Shown in pieces: positions 17,901 to 24,779 of a stretch of DNA of 33,560 bases (position 1 is its first letter; every line of letters starts with the position of its first letter). The notes under the pieces are model-generated. The model made no database searches and was not told where the DNA came from. It saw only the letters and a program-made list of their open reading frames with translations. The stretch is from an uncultured Holophagaceae bacterium (GTDB taxonomy: Bacteria > Acidobacteriota > Holophagae > Holophagales > Holophagaceae), in contig CAIWKE010000014.1 in NCBI GenBank assembly GCA_903913215.1, forward strand, positions 1-33,560, given 5' to 3'. Position numbers and translations under genes: made by a program.

Positions 17901-17998
17901 CGCAGTGCTGGCCGCGCAATCTCGAAGGGCGCCTCGGCCCGCAGGCCGCAATGGGCCAGCAGGAGCAGACAAAGGGCCCGTAGGAATTGGCGGATCAT
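14978..17998 (-). CDS. Membrane diguanylate cyclase with a 14-repeat periplasmic propeller sensor
   Basis: 1006 residues. Signal peptide (MIRQFLRALCLLLLAHCGLRA), then about 640 residues of two-component-regulator propeller repeats. I count 14 copies of the LWVGT..GGGVARL strand pattern, enough for two seven-bladed propellers. A Y_Y_Y-like beta domain (about 690-765) follows, then one membrane helix (about 775-796), a coiled-coil linker (about 800-845) and a C-terminal GGDEF domain (about 845-1003). The active site is intact as GGEEF at 924, and an RxxD product-inhibition site (RKSD) sits five residues before it. It should make cyclic di-GMP in response to an extracytoplasmic signal. The sensor layout is that of hybrid two-component systems, with a GGDEF output in place of kinase and regulator. 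It is divergent from a PilZ effector gene. Ligand unknown. Confidence 0.95.
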   Translation of the reverse strand: MIRQFLRALCLLLLAHCGLRAEAPFEIARPALRIYGMEDGLPSGTVYCFARDSKGRLWAGSVDGAAYYTGHGWVSVRMPQESASQYIRSILASKDGSLWFGTQDGGVWRLQEGLWTHFRGGHELPSDHVFSLAETQDAQGHLTRWVGTGDRGIAAFKEGQWRAWGPQEGLPAGTVWKIREIHEPNGSVRVWAATERGLCVLEGERWRALGVKDGFLGGDANDVMEVEEADGSRSMWVSIWALGLARFDGRNWTYFRVGKEFPARFPTSSLCSTREPSGRTTVWVGTLNMGLWWYRDGRWQSLGKGQGFNTAGVLSVLPVPEGKPTLWVGTRGGGVASLDLGGWRTLDEAFGLPDLEVTCFAERTDPLDRAGFWVGTSNGLVCYRPGRPLERVPSAALPSDYIISILVSGKELWVATLKGLAHKDAGGWHHENGQGVLPEGMVICLYETYTRQRGRALWVGTTHGLGCFEQGRWHLLTRKDGLPQDYISSLCSVTGSDGEPVLWVGTRGGGVARLERGIWTTFGLDAGLPNGTVYALHVSTGPKGQRWLWAGTLGGGLARLALATPSRWDAFTRDNLPGLASNYIQRIEEDRRGRLYLSTSTGVTRIHLNWAGGVPRPDGLDSFTLGDGLPSQNGNLGASLVDAQGRVWIGTSRGAAVLDPAQETFPPLPPLPVLERVSVADPERNLVQGQRLSFRDHHLRFEFSLPVFHRKEDTRYQTQLLGLEAEPRPWHPEAWREFTTLPAGRYVLRIWARTFDGRVSGPVEFPFQVASAPWFHPLAFLLYVLAALGGLLGILRLRTRILKERTVALGQAVLDRTRIIEQQSRDLATSLEDLQQANLELTRLSSTDRLTQICNRVKLDAVLSEEVVRATRYRSKFSVSLMDIDHFKQVNDSHGHLIGDAVLVRIAGILRENVRKSDTLGRWGGEEFLLILPETDLEQACLLAEKLRQSIAAEHFPVVGPKTCSFGVASFQPGDTGDRLLARADEALYEAKHAGRNRIQAKPLEI

Positions 17999-18180
17999 GA
18001 GCTTCCATCAGCAAGAGCTTCATTACTGTTTCGGTGCCCCACCCCCGGGCCCTGAGATTTGCGTCAGTACGGGGCGCTTCCTGCCTCGTGCATCCAGAGG
18101 AACAGACCTGCTGTTCGGCATCGAGACTGGGCGAATGCTGCAGGGCAGAGCGGCAGAGATCACGGGTCGTCGTCACTGTC

Positions 18181-18206
18181 TATGCACCCACCAGGATGGG
18201 TGCATA
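18181..18206. promoter_or_regulatory. Perfect 10-bp inverted repeat upstream of the PilZ gene
   Basis: TATGCACCCA (18181-18190) and TGGGTGCATA (18197-18206) flank a 6-base spacer, 51 bases before the PilZ start. There is no T-run. It lies in the 259-base divergent spacer between the diguanylate cyclase and PilZ genes (17999-18257), which otherwise shows nothing I can name. It could be an operator for a dimeric regulator or an mRNA hairpin. Confidence 0.45.
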
Positions 18207-18257
18207 CACTGAAGTTGAATTCCTCCGTTTCATCCAGGCAATGGAGCGCAGTCGCGC

Positions 18258-18632
18258 ATGTCGAATCAACCCGATCAAAGGAAGTATCCCCGCCTCAGCA
18301 TCAGCGGGCAGACCTACGAGGTCCGCTTCCAGATCCAGGGCAGTGCGATCCTCGACACCCGCCTGGTCAACCTCAGCGCCGGTGGCTGCGGCCTGGAAGT
18401 GCAGATCGCACAGGCCCGCAGCCTGGAGGTCGGCATGGTGCTGGAGGAGCTCTTCCTGGATCATCCGGACTTGCCGCTGGTGCCCCTCTCGGCGGTGATC
18501 CTGCGCATCCTTGGCAAGGTGCCCGGCAAGACCAGCGGCTACATCTTGCTGGGCGTGGAATTCGAGGCCCTCACACCCTTTCTGCGCGAACTCATCGCGG
18601 TGCACGTGGACACCCAGCTGGGTGGATCATGA
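18258..18632 (+). CDS. PilZ-domain cyclic-di-GMP-binding protein
   Basis: 124 residues, cytoplasmic, a single PilZ domain. Both ligand motifs are visible: RxxxR as RKYPR (residues 8-12) and (D/N)xSxxG as NLSAGG near 38-43. Single-domain PilZ proteins bind cyclic di-GMP and pass the signal to a partner. The last codons overlap the next gene by 4 bases (ATGA), so it is translationally coupled to a HEAT-repeat protein, a natural candidate for that partner. Its promoter region is shared with the divergent GGDEF gene. The PilZ call is firm; the partner is inferred from coupling. Confidence 0.9.
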   Translation: MSNQPDQRKYPRLSISGQTYEVRFQIQGSAILDTRLVNLSAGGCGLEVQIAQARSLEVGMVLEELFLDHPDLPLVPLSAVILRILGKVPGKTSGYILLGVEFEALTPFLRELIAVHVDTQLGGS

Positions 18633-20560
18633 GGCACGCCGCCTTCGACATGTTTCTGGACCGCCTGGACCCCAGCCAACGCCAGGATCAGCTGGCCTTC
18701 TTCCGTGTATTGGCTGCCACGGGCCCCGAGGGGCTGAGCGAAGTGGGCAGCCGGATCCAGCGTGTCTCCTGTCCCCTGGCCCTGCGACAACTGGCCCTGG
18801 AGTTCAGCTACTACTACCCTTGGCCTGAATGGGTCCCCCTGGTGGATCGCCTCCTCAAGCACGAGAAGGAGCTGGCCCTCTTCGAGACCGGGGTGCGGGC
18901 CCTGGGTCGCATGCGGGCACCGGAATCGCTGGAGGCCCTGCGCTCCCTGTCCCTGAGCCGGGCCACGCCAGGCTTCCGGGAGATCCTGGCCCAGGTGCTC
19001 CAGGAAACAGATCCAGCCGAGGCCTTCGAGCACCACTTCTCGCGGCTATTGAAGGGCAGCGCCCAACCAGAGGAGGCCAACGAAGGCGCCCACCAGCTGG
19101 CCGGACTGCTGAACGCGGAGAGCCTCGAGCCCCTCAAGGCCTGCGTCAGCCACCCGGATCCCATGGTATTCCGTCATGCCCTGCGCCTGATTTGCCAGAT
19201 CCCTTCGGCGGCAACCGCAGAGTACCTGCTGGACTGCTTCGAGAGCACTCATCGCGACGCCCTCGACAACCGCGAGGCCCGGTTGCTGCTGAACGGGGCC
19301 CGTGCCCTGCCCCACCCTGAAGTCCAGGCTAAGGCCCTCCAGGCCCTCTCGGCCCGCTGGCTGGCGAAGGCGCCCGAGGCCCTGGCCCTCCTGGAATCCG
19401 GCCAGGCGGCGGCGCAGAAACAGGGGATTGAAGCCTTGCGTGCCAGCGCCACCGGACTGTTGGACACCTTCCTCCTCGACACCTACCAGGCAGCCCTGGT
19501 GGAGAAGCCTACCCACCTGGCCAAGTTCCTCACCCAAGCCGGCGACGAGGCCCAGCAGCGCACCCGCCGCATCGACTTCGTGCTGGACATCAGCGCTCAG
19601 GGCCTGGCCAGCCTGGCGCAGGCGGGTCACATCGATGGCGATCGGGTGCGCCCCGCCCTCGCGGCTTCCCTGCGCGAAAGCACCGGCAATGCGGGCGTGG
19701 CCTCAGCCCTGGCCCGCCTCCTGCCACCTGGGGACGAAGCCTTGCTGGAGTTGCTGGTGACCCAGGCGGAGGGGGTCCTGCGCAGCGCCGCCGTGGAAGT
19801 ATTGGGCCAGCGCCGGGAGCCAGCGTTCCTTCCCGCCTTCCTGCGCCTGCGCCGGGATCCCATCGCCGAAATCGCCGACCGGAGCCTCTGGCATCTCGGC
19901 CAGCTGCCGGATGCGGAAGGCAATGCCCGCCGCTTCCTGGCCAATCCAGATCCCGATGAACTGCAGGTGGGGCTGCGCTTCGTGGCCATGCACCGGCTGC
20001 TGGCCCTTGTGCCAGACCTGCTGGCCCTGGCGGAACAGGAGAGCCGGGAGGCGGTGCTCACGGCCACGCTGCACACACTGGGCGAGCTGGGAGCCCCCGA
20101 GTCCCTGGAGCCCCTGCTGGCCCTGCTGCACTCCGGCCAGGGGCCCCGGATCCAGGTGGCCCTCGGCGAAGCCATCCGCGGCCTGGGGAGCCCTGCCGCA
20201 GCCCTGGCCCTGGCCTCGAAAGCCCAGGAACTGCGCTCCCCGGCCCTTCACACCCAGGCCGTGGAAGCCTTCGCCAAGGCCCACGGGGATCCGGCCAACC
20301 CCCTTCCGGCAAGCAGCTGCCCGATCTTCCTGCAGGCCCTGCGGACCGGCTGGTCCGATCGCCAACCCTGGGCCCTGCGCCGCCGTCTGGCCGACGCCCT
20401 GCTCCTGCTCCAGGCCGAGGATTCAGAGATCTTCACCGAAGCCATCGCCCTCATCCAGACCACCCTCGCCGAGAAGCGGAACCCCGGCGCCGTGGCGACC
20501 GAGGACCTCGCCCACCTGAACAGCTGCGCCCGCGCCCTGGCCCGGAAGACCGGCGCCTGA
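18629..20560 (+). CDS. HEAT-repeat protein coupled to the PilZ gene
   Basis: 643 residues, no signal peptide, no catalytic domain recognised. The sequence is almost wholly alpha-helical with many Leu/Ala-rich helix pairs typical of HEAT repeats, for example AVEVLGQRREPAFLPAFLRLRRD and TLHTLGELGAPESLEPLLALLH. Such proteins are scaffolds. The open frame extends back to 18059, but that stretch overlaps the PilZ gene and has different character. The ATG at 18629 overlaps the PilZ stop and gives the natural start. Coupling suggests the PilZ protein binds this scaffold, perhaps for motility, secretion or polysaccharide export. Its function is not known from sequence. Confidence 0.82.
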   Translation: MRHAAFDMFLDRLDPSQRQDQLAFFRVLAATGPEGLSEVGSRIQRVSCPLALRQLALEFSYYYPWPEWVPLVDRLLKHEKELALFETGVRALGRMRAPESLEALRSLSLSRATPGFREILAQVLQETDPAEAFEHHFSRLLKGSAQPEEANEGAHQLAGLLNAESLEPLKACVSHPDPMVFRHALRLICQIPSAATAEYLLDCFESTHRDALDNREARLLLNGARALPHPEVQAKALQALSARWLAKAPEALALLESGQAAAQKQGIEALRASATGLLDTFLLDTYQAALVEKPTHLAKFLTQAGDEAQQRTRRIDFVLDISAQGLASLAQAGHIDGDRVRPALAASLRESTGNAGVASALARLLPPGDEALLELLVTQAEGVLRSAAVEVLGQRREPAFLPAFLRLRRDPIAEIADRSLWHLGQLPDAEGNARRFLANPDPDELQVGLRFVAMHRLLALVPDLLALAEQESREAVLTATLHTLGELGAPESLEPLLALLHSGQGPRIQVALGEAIRGLGSPAAALALASKAQELRSPALHTQAVEAFAKAHGDPANPLPASSCPIFLQALRTGWSDRQPWALRRRLADALLLLQAEDSEIFTEAIALIQTTLAEKRNPGAVATEDLAHLNSCARALARKTGA

Positions 20561-20588
20561 ACCCGAGTTGCGCTGAGCAGGGGAAGCT

Positions 20589-21056
20589 TCAGCCCTCCTG
20601 CAGCTCCTTGCGAATCTGTTCCGCCACCCTGGGCACGGCGGCGGCGACCTCGGCGCTCAGGCCGAAGTGGATCTCCTGGGGGAACCGAATGGAGATGGCG
20701 TAGAGCACCACCTCCGGCGTCTCACCAAGGAGGTAGAACGTGTCCAGCAGGTCCCGGAGGCCGATGTCGTGGGCTGAGAGGCTGGGCGGGAAGTCCGACG
20801 AGAACCGCGGCACCAGGCGCTGGAGGGTGCCCGGTGCCGCGCCGTCCGCCGTGGCATCTACAAGGATCATGCGGCGGGACTCGCGCATGGGTTCTAGCAG
20901 CACCATGCTGCCGGTGCCGCCATCCAGGAGGTCCACGCCCTCAGGGGCGCCGCCATGGTCCCGGAGGTAATCGACCACGGCCACGCCCACCCCCTCATCG
21001 CCGAGGAGGATATTGCCGATGCCGAGGACAAGGATGGCCTTGCGGTCAGTGGTCAA
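20589..21056 (-). CDS. hyaD: [NiFe] hydrogenase maturation protease (HyaD/HupD family)
   Basis: 155 residues from the TTG at 21056. Endopeptidase that removes the C-terminal tail of the hydrogenase large subunit after nickel insertion. Nickel-sensing residues are in GIGNILLGDEGVG (Glu), LVDATADG (Asp) and LSAHDIGLRD (His). An ATG at 21110 would add 18 residues lying inside the cytochrome b gene and without family character. The TTG gives MTTDRKAILVLGIGN, a more typical start, with an 11-base overlap of the upstream stop. It is the last gene of the hydrogenase operon; its substrate is the adjacent large subunit with its retained 15-residue tail. Start choice is moderately sure, function very sure. 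Confidence 0.9.
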   Translation of the reverse strand: MTTDRKAILVLGIGNILLGDEGVGVAVVDYLRDHGGAPEGVDLLDGGTGSMVLLEPMRESRRMILVDATADGAAPGTLQRLVPRFSSDFPPSLSAHDIGLRDLLDTFYLLGETPEVVLYAISIRFPQEIHFGLSAEVAAAVPRVAEQIRKELQEG

Positions 21057-21729
21057 GCAGGTCTTCCCGCTCGAATTTCCAGCCGCCCACCATGGATGAG
21101 GTGGTACCACGGCCTTCCACGTAATCGTGGTAGAAGACCAGGTAGACGTGCACCAGGGTGAAGAGGACGTAGAACCAGAGCATGGCGTGGTGCCACTGGC
21201 GGACCACCATTTCGCTGCCCATGAGAGGCACCACCCAGGCCGCCAGCTTCCCCAGGATCGAGCGGCTCATGGGCCCATAGAGGGCGAAGCCCGTCAGAGC
21301 CTGGAAGAAGAAGATGAAGGTGGTGACGAAATAGATGAGCCCCGCCAGACGGTTATGGCCGATATGGATGAGCCCTTTCACCCGGGTCTGGAGGATGTCG
21401 ATCTTGAGCACCTCCACAATCTCCTCGAAGGCCGCCTTCGTCGTGGGAATGAAGGTGTCCCAACGGGCGTAGCGGTTGCCCACGAAGCCCCAATAGGTGC
21501 GGAAGATCATGTTGAAGAGGAAGACGTAGCCGGCGGTGAAGTGGATGAACCGCACGGTGCCGAACCAGTATTGGAAAGAGGCCTCCTGGGTGTAGGACAC
21601 GGAGAAGGGCTTCCCGATGAGCAGGCCCGTGACGCCCAGGGTTACGATGGCCAAGGCGTTGAGCCAGTGGAAAGCCCGGACCGGCAGCTCCCAGACGTAG
21701 ATGCGGCGATAGGCTTGAGGCGATGGCAT
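21046..21729 (-). CDS. hyaC: Ni/Fe-hydrogenase b-type cytochrome subunit
   Basis: 227 residues. Integral membrane di-heme cytochrome b that anchors the hydrogenase and passes electrons from H2 to the quinone pool. Four hydrophobic helices are visible (AFHWLNALAIVTLGVTGLLIG; FIHFTAGYVFLFNMIF; GLIYFVTTFIFFFQALTGFALYG; HHAMLWFYVLFTLVHVYLVFYH). Candidate heme histidines are in VRAFHW, RFIHF, RQWHH and HVYLVFYH. The N-terminus RIYVWELPVRAFHW is a family hallmark. It starts 11 bases after the large subunit stop, with a GGGGAG site, and overlaps the protease gene. Confidence 0.95.
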   Translation of the reverse strand: MPSPQAYRRIYVWELPVRAFHWLNALAIVTLGVTGLLIGKPFSVSYTQEASFQYWFGTVRFIHFTAGYVFLFNMIFRTYWGFVGNRYARWDTFIPTTKAAFEEIVEVLKIDILQTRVKGLIHIGHNRLAGLIYFVTTFIFFFQALTGFALYGPMSRSILGKLAAWVVPLMGSEMVVRQWHHAMLWFYVLFTLVHVYLVFYHDYVEGRGTTSSMVGGWKFEREDLLDH

Positions 21730-21740
21730 GGCAGCTCCCC

Positions 21741-23459
21741 TCAGCTGAACTGGACCTGGTGGACCTGCTTGCCGTCGGGATCATAGAGGTGCACCGCGCA
21801 GGCGAGGCAGGGATCGAAGGAGTGGATGGTCCGCAGGACCTCCACGGGCTGCTCCACGTTGGCAACGGGGGTGCCGATGAGGGCCTCCTCGTAGGCGGAG
21901 CGCTGGCCCTTGGTGTCCCGGGGCGAGGCGTTCCAGGTGCTTGGGACCACCAGTTGGTAGTTGTCGATGACCCGATCCTTGATGCTCACCCAATGAGCCA
22001 GGGCCCCCCGGGGCGCTTCCGTCATGCCCACGCCCTCGGCGGTGGCGGGCCAGGTGTCCGGCTCCCAGTGGACGGGGTTGAAGGTCTTGGTGTCGCCGTT
22101 CTTCAGGTTGGTGATGAGGTCGTCATAGAAGCCCTTCATCCAGTGGGCCACCACCTGGGTCTCCACGCCCCGGCCCGCAGTGCGGCCCAGGGTTGAGAAG
22201 AGGGCCGTGATGGGCACGTCGAGCTTCTTCAGCACCACGCCCACCAGCTCCTTCACGTCGGTGTTGCCTTTGGCGTAGGCCACCAGCATGCGGGAGAGGG
22301 GGCCCACTTCCATGGGATGGTCCTTCCAGCGCGGCGTCTTCAGCCAGGAGTATTTGCCCTCCACGTTCAGATGGTCGTACGGAGGCTTGGGGCCGGTGTA
22401 GTTGAACTCGGTCTCGCCCTTGAAGGGGTGCAGCCCCACGCCGTCGCCGCCGCTGTACTGGTACCAGGAGTGGCTGATGTATTCCTTGATCTCGTTGGCG
22501 TCCTTGCCGCTCACCTCATGGATCTCATTGAGGTTCCGGTTCAGGATGGCGCCCCGGGGCAGCAGGAAGGAGGAGGGGTCGTTGTAGCCCTTGGTGGGCA
22601 GGTCGCCGTAGGCCAGGTAGTTTTGGAGACCACCACCGATGGCTGCCCAGTCCTTGTAGAAGCTGGCGATGGCCAGCAGATCGGGGATGTAGACCTGCTC
22701 CACGAAGGTGATGGCCTCCTTGATGAGGCTGCCCACGTGGTTGAGCCGCTCGGTGTTGATGGCGTTCAGCTCCTCCAGGTTGAAGGAGCAGGGCACGCCG
22801 CCCACCAGGTAGTTGGGGTGGGGGTTCTTGCCGCCGAAAATAGCGTGGATCTTCACGATTTCCTTCTGCCACTCCAGGGCATCCAGGTAGTGGGACACCG
22901 CCAACAGGTTCACTTCCGGGGGCAGCTTGTAGGCCTTGTGGCTCCAGTATCCGTTGGCGAAGATCCCCAACTGCCCGCTTTCCACGAAGCCCTTGAGCCG
23001 CTTCTGCACGGCGGCAAAATGGCCGGGGTTGGACTTGGGCCAGGGGGACAGGGACTGGGCCAGCTTCGAGGTGGCCACAGGATCGGCCTTCAGCATGCTG
23101 ACCACGTCCACCCAGTCGAGGGCATGCAGGTGGTAGAAGTGCACCACGTGATCCTGCACATACTGGGCGCAGAACATGAGGTTCCGCACCAGCTCGGCGT
23201 TTTTGGGCACGGCGATGCCCAGGGCATCCTCCACGCTGCGGCAGCTGGCCAGGGCGTGCACCGTGGTGCAGACGCCGCAGACCCGCTCCGTGAAAGCCCA
23301 GGCGTCCCGGGGGTCACGGCCCTTGAGAATCTTCTCGATGCCCCGGACCATGGTGCCGGCGCTGAAGGCATCCGTGACAACGCCGTTCTCCACCACCGCC
23401 TCGATGCGGAGGTGACCTTCGATGCGGGTGACGGGATCAATGACGATGCGGTTGCTCAT
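21741..23459 (-). CDS. hyaB: [NiFe] hydrogenase large subunit (group 1 uptake type)
   Basis: 572 residues. Catalytic subunit carrying the NiFe(CN)2CO centre. Nickel ligands are the N-terminal RVCGVCTTVH motif (Cys61, Cys64) and the C-terminal DPCLACAVH motif (Cys551, Cys554). A 15-residue tail follows His557 and is the cleavage target of the maturation protease, so the precursor form is encoded. The N-terminus (NRIVIDPVTRIEGHLRIE) is standard. It starts in a TGATG overlap with the small subunit stop, so the pair is translationally coupled. Lacking its own signal peptide, it would be carried out of the cytoplasm by the Tat signal on the small subunit. Confidence 0.97.
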   Translation of the reverse strand: MSNRIVIDPVTRIEGHLRIEAVVENGVVTDAFSAGTMVRGIEKILKGRDPRDAWAFTERVCGVCTTVHALASCRSVEDALGIAVPKNAELVRNLMFCAQYVQDHVVHFYHLHALDWVDVVSMLKADPVATSKLAQSLSPWPKSNPGHFAAVQKRLKGFVESGQLGIFANGYWSHKAYKLPPEVNLLAVSHYLDALEWQKEIVKIHAIFGGKNPHPNYLVGGVPCSFNLEELNAINTERLNHVGSLIKEAITFVEQVYIPDLLAIASFYKDWAAIGGGLQNYLAYGDLPTKGYNDPSSFLLPRGAILNRNLNEIHEVSGKDANEIKEYISHSWYQYSGGDGVGLHPFKGETEFNYTGPKPPYDHLNVEGKYSWLKTPRWKDHPMEVGPLSRMLVAYAKGNTDVKELVGVVLKKLDVPITALFSTLGRTAGRGVETQVVAHWMKGFYDDLITNLKNGDTKTFNPVHWEPDTWPATAEGVGMTEAPRGALAHWVSIKDRVIDNYQLVVPSTWNASPRDTKGQRSAYEEALIGTPVANVEQPVEVLRTIHSFDPCLACAVHLYDPDGKQVHQVQFS

Positions 23460-24577
23460 CAGTCCACCTTCTCGCTCTTGGGCGTGTTCTTGACGTCCTC
23501 GGCCACCTGGTCATGGATCACCTGGCGCTTGCGGATGTTCGTGGAGATCGCGTGGGCTGCCACACCCACCGCGGTGGCGGCGCCCAGGGCCAGGCCCACG
23601 GAATCCGCAGTGGACTCGATGCCGAAGCCCGGGAAGGCAGGCAGGTGCCGGTAGAAGGGCCCGTTGTCCCAGAAGCCACTCTCGCTGCAGCCCAGACAGC
23701 CATGGCCGGACTGGATCGGGTAGCTGGTCCCACCGTTCCACTTGGTGAGGGCACAGGCGTTGTAGGTGAGCGGTCCGCGGCAGCCCATCTTGTAGAGGCA
23801 GTAGCCCTTCCGGGCATGCTCATCGTCGAAGGATTCCACGAAGAGGCCGGCGTCATAGTAGGGCCGCCGATAGCAGGTGTCGTGGACGCGGCGGGAGTAG
23901 AACTCCTTGGGCCTTCCCTGGGCGTCCAGTTCCGGCGCCCGACCGAACATCAGGAGGTGCGTCACCAGCGCCACCATGACATCCGCGATGGGCGGACAGC
24001 CGGGCACATTGATGACGGGCTTGCCCACCAGCTTCTGAATGGGCGTGGCCCCGGTGGGATTGGGCTTGGCCGCCTGCACACAGCCATAGGAGGCGCAATT
24101 GCCCCAGGCCACGATGGCGGCGGCGCCAGCCGCGGCTTCCTGCAACAGATCTTCGGCCGTACGACCCCCGATGGTGCAGTAGACGCCATGCTCGCCGGTG
24201 GGCACGGAGCCCTCCACCAGCAGGATGTATTTCCCGGCGTAGGCCTTCATGGTATCGGCCTTGCACTTCTCCGCCTGATGGCCGGCCGCCGCCTGCAGCG
24301 TCTCGCTGTAGTCCAGGGAGATGGCATCCAGCAGCACATCCGCCACGATGGGATGGGAGGCCCGGATGAAGGACTCACTGCAGCAGGTGCACTCCTGGAA
24401 GTGCAACCACACGATCGGGGGTCGGGCCTTCTTCTCGAAGGCCTTGGCCACCTCCGCCGAGGCATCGGGGCCCAGTCCCGCCGCAGCCGCGGCGAAGGTG
24501 CAGAACTGCAGGAAATCCCGCCGATCGTAGCCCTTGTCCTGCATCACCTTCCACAGGGTTGGTTGCCCACCTAACAT
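23459..24577 (-). CDS. hyaA: [NiFe] hydrogenase small subunit with six-Cys proximal site
   Basis: 372 residues. Electron-transfer subunit with three Fe-S clusters. A Tat signal is clear (YDRRDFLQFCTFAAAAAGL), and a hydrophobic C-terminal helix (near 335-355) anchors it to the membrane beside the cytochrome b. The proximal site reads ECTCCSESF (Cys63, Cys65, Cys66), GNCASYGCVQ (Cys161, Cys166) and PGCPP (Cys194). Cys65 and Cys166 are extra relative to standard enzymes, which have Gly there. These two are the hallmark of the [4Fe-3S] cluster of O2-tolerant membrane-bound hydrogenases such as E. coli Hyd-1 and Ralstonia MBH. An AAGGAGG site stands just before the ATG at 24577. First gene of the operon. 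Confidence 0.96.
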   Translation of the reverse strand: MLGGQPTLWKVMQDKGYDRRDFLQFCTFAAAAAGLGPDASAEVAKAFEKKARPPIVWLHFQECTCCSESFIRASHPIVADVLLDAISLDYSETLQAAAGHQAEKCKADTMKAYAGKYILLVEGSVPTGEHGVYCTIGGRTAEDLLQEAAAGAAAIVAWGNCASYGCVQAAKPNPTGATPIQKLVGKPVINVPGCPPIADVMVALVTHLLMFGRAPELDAQGRPKEFYSRRVHDTCYRRPYYDAGLFVESFDDEHARKGYCLYKMGCRGPLTYNACALTKWNGGTSYPIQSGHGCLGCSESGFWDNGPFYRHLPAFPGFGIESTADSVGLALGAATAVGVAAHAISTNIRKRQVIHDQVAEDVKNTPKSEKVD

Positions 24578-24651
24578 GCTCCCTCCTTGGCTACTCGAGC
24601 CTTGGTTGAGACTGCGTCTTAAAAAAGACTAATGGGGTGTTTATTAAAACT

Positions 24652-24679
24652 AGCCTAGGAGCCCCTGTTCTCTTGTCAA
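24652..24679 (-). promoter_or_regulatory. Possible promoter of the hydrogenase structural operon, overlapped by a palindrome
   Basis: On the minus strand a consensus TTGACA (24679-24674) is followed after 16 bases by TAGGCT (24657-24652), a weak -10 matching 3 of 6 bases. The -35 lies inside a 13-bp palindrome (CTCTTG T CAAGAG, 24670-24682). It would leave a leader of about 70 bases before hyaA. The region is unusually AT-rich for the window. Confidence 0.25.
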
Positions 24680-24779
24680 GAGCTGCAAAATTTCGACAAG
24701 TGAACACGATGCCAAGGTCATTTTCGGCTTCCCCTGAGCCAAGCCCCCCAGGGCCACGCTCCCAGGCTATGCTCTGCCC

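Noticed and set aside
16577-17983. 468-codon plus-strand frame antisense to the propeller-GGDEF gene
   Set aside because: It mirrors the repeated propeller codons and has no domain or plausible start signal.
18059-18628. Upstream extension of the HEAT-repeat gene
   Set aside because: It overlaps the PilZ gene in another frame, is Gln/Arg/Pro-rich, and the ATGA overlap at 18629 gives a better start.
20561-20588. Possible terminator between the HEAT-repeat gene and hyaD
   Set aside because: Only a short imperfect dyad around GAAGCTTC is seen, with no T-run.
21057-21110. ATG start at 21110 for the hydrogenase protease
   Set aside because: The extra 18 residues are coded inside the cytochrome b gene and lack family similarity; the TTG at 21056 fits the domain start. 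Not excluded completely.
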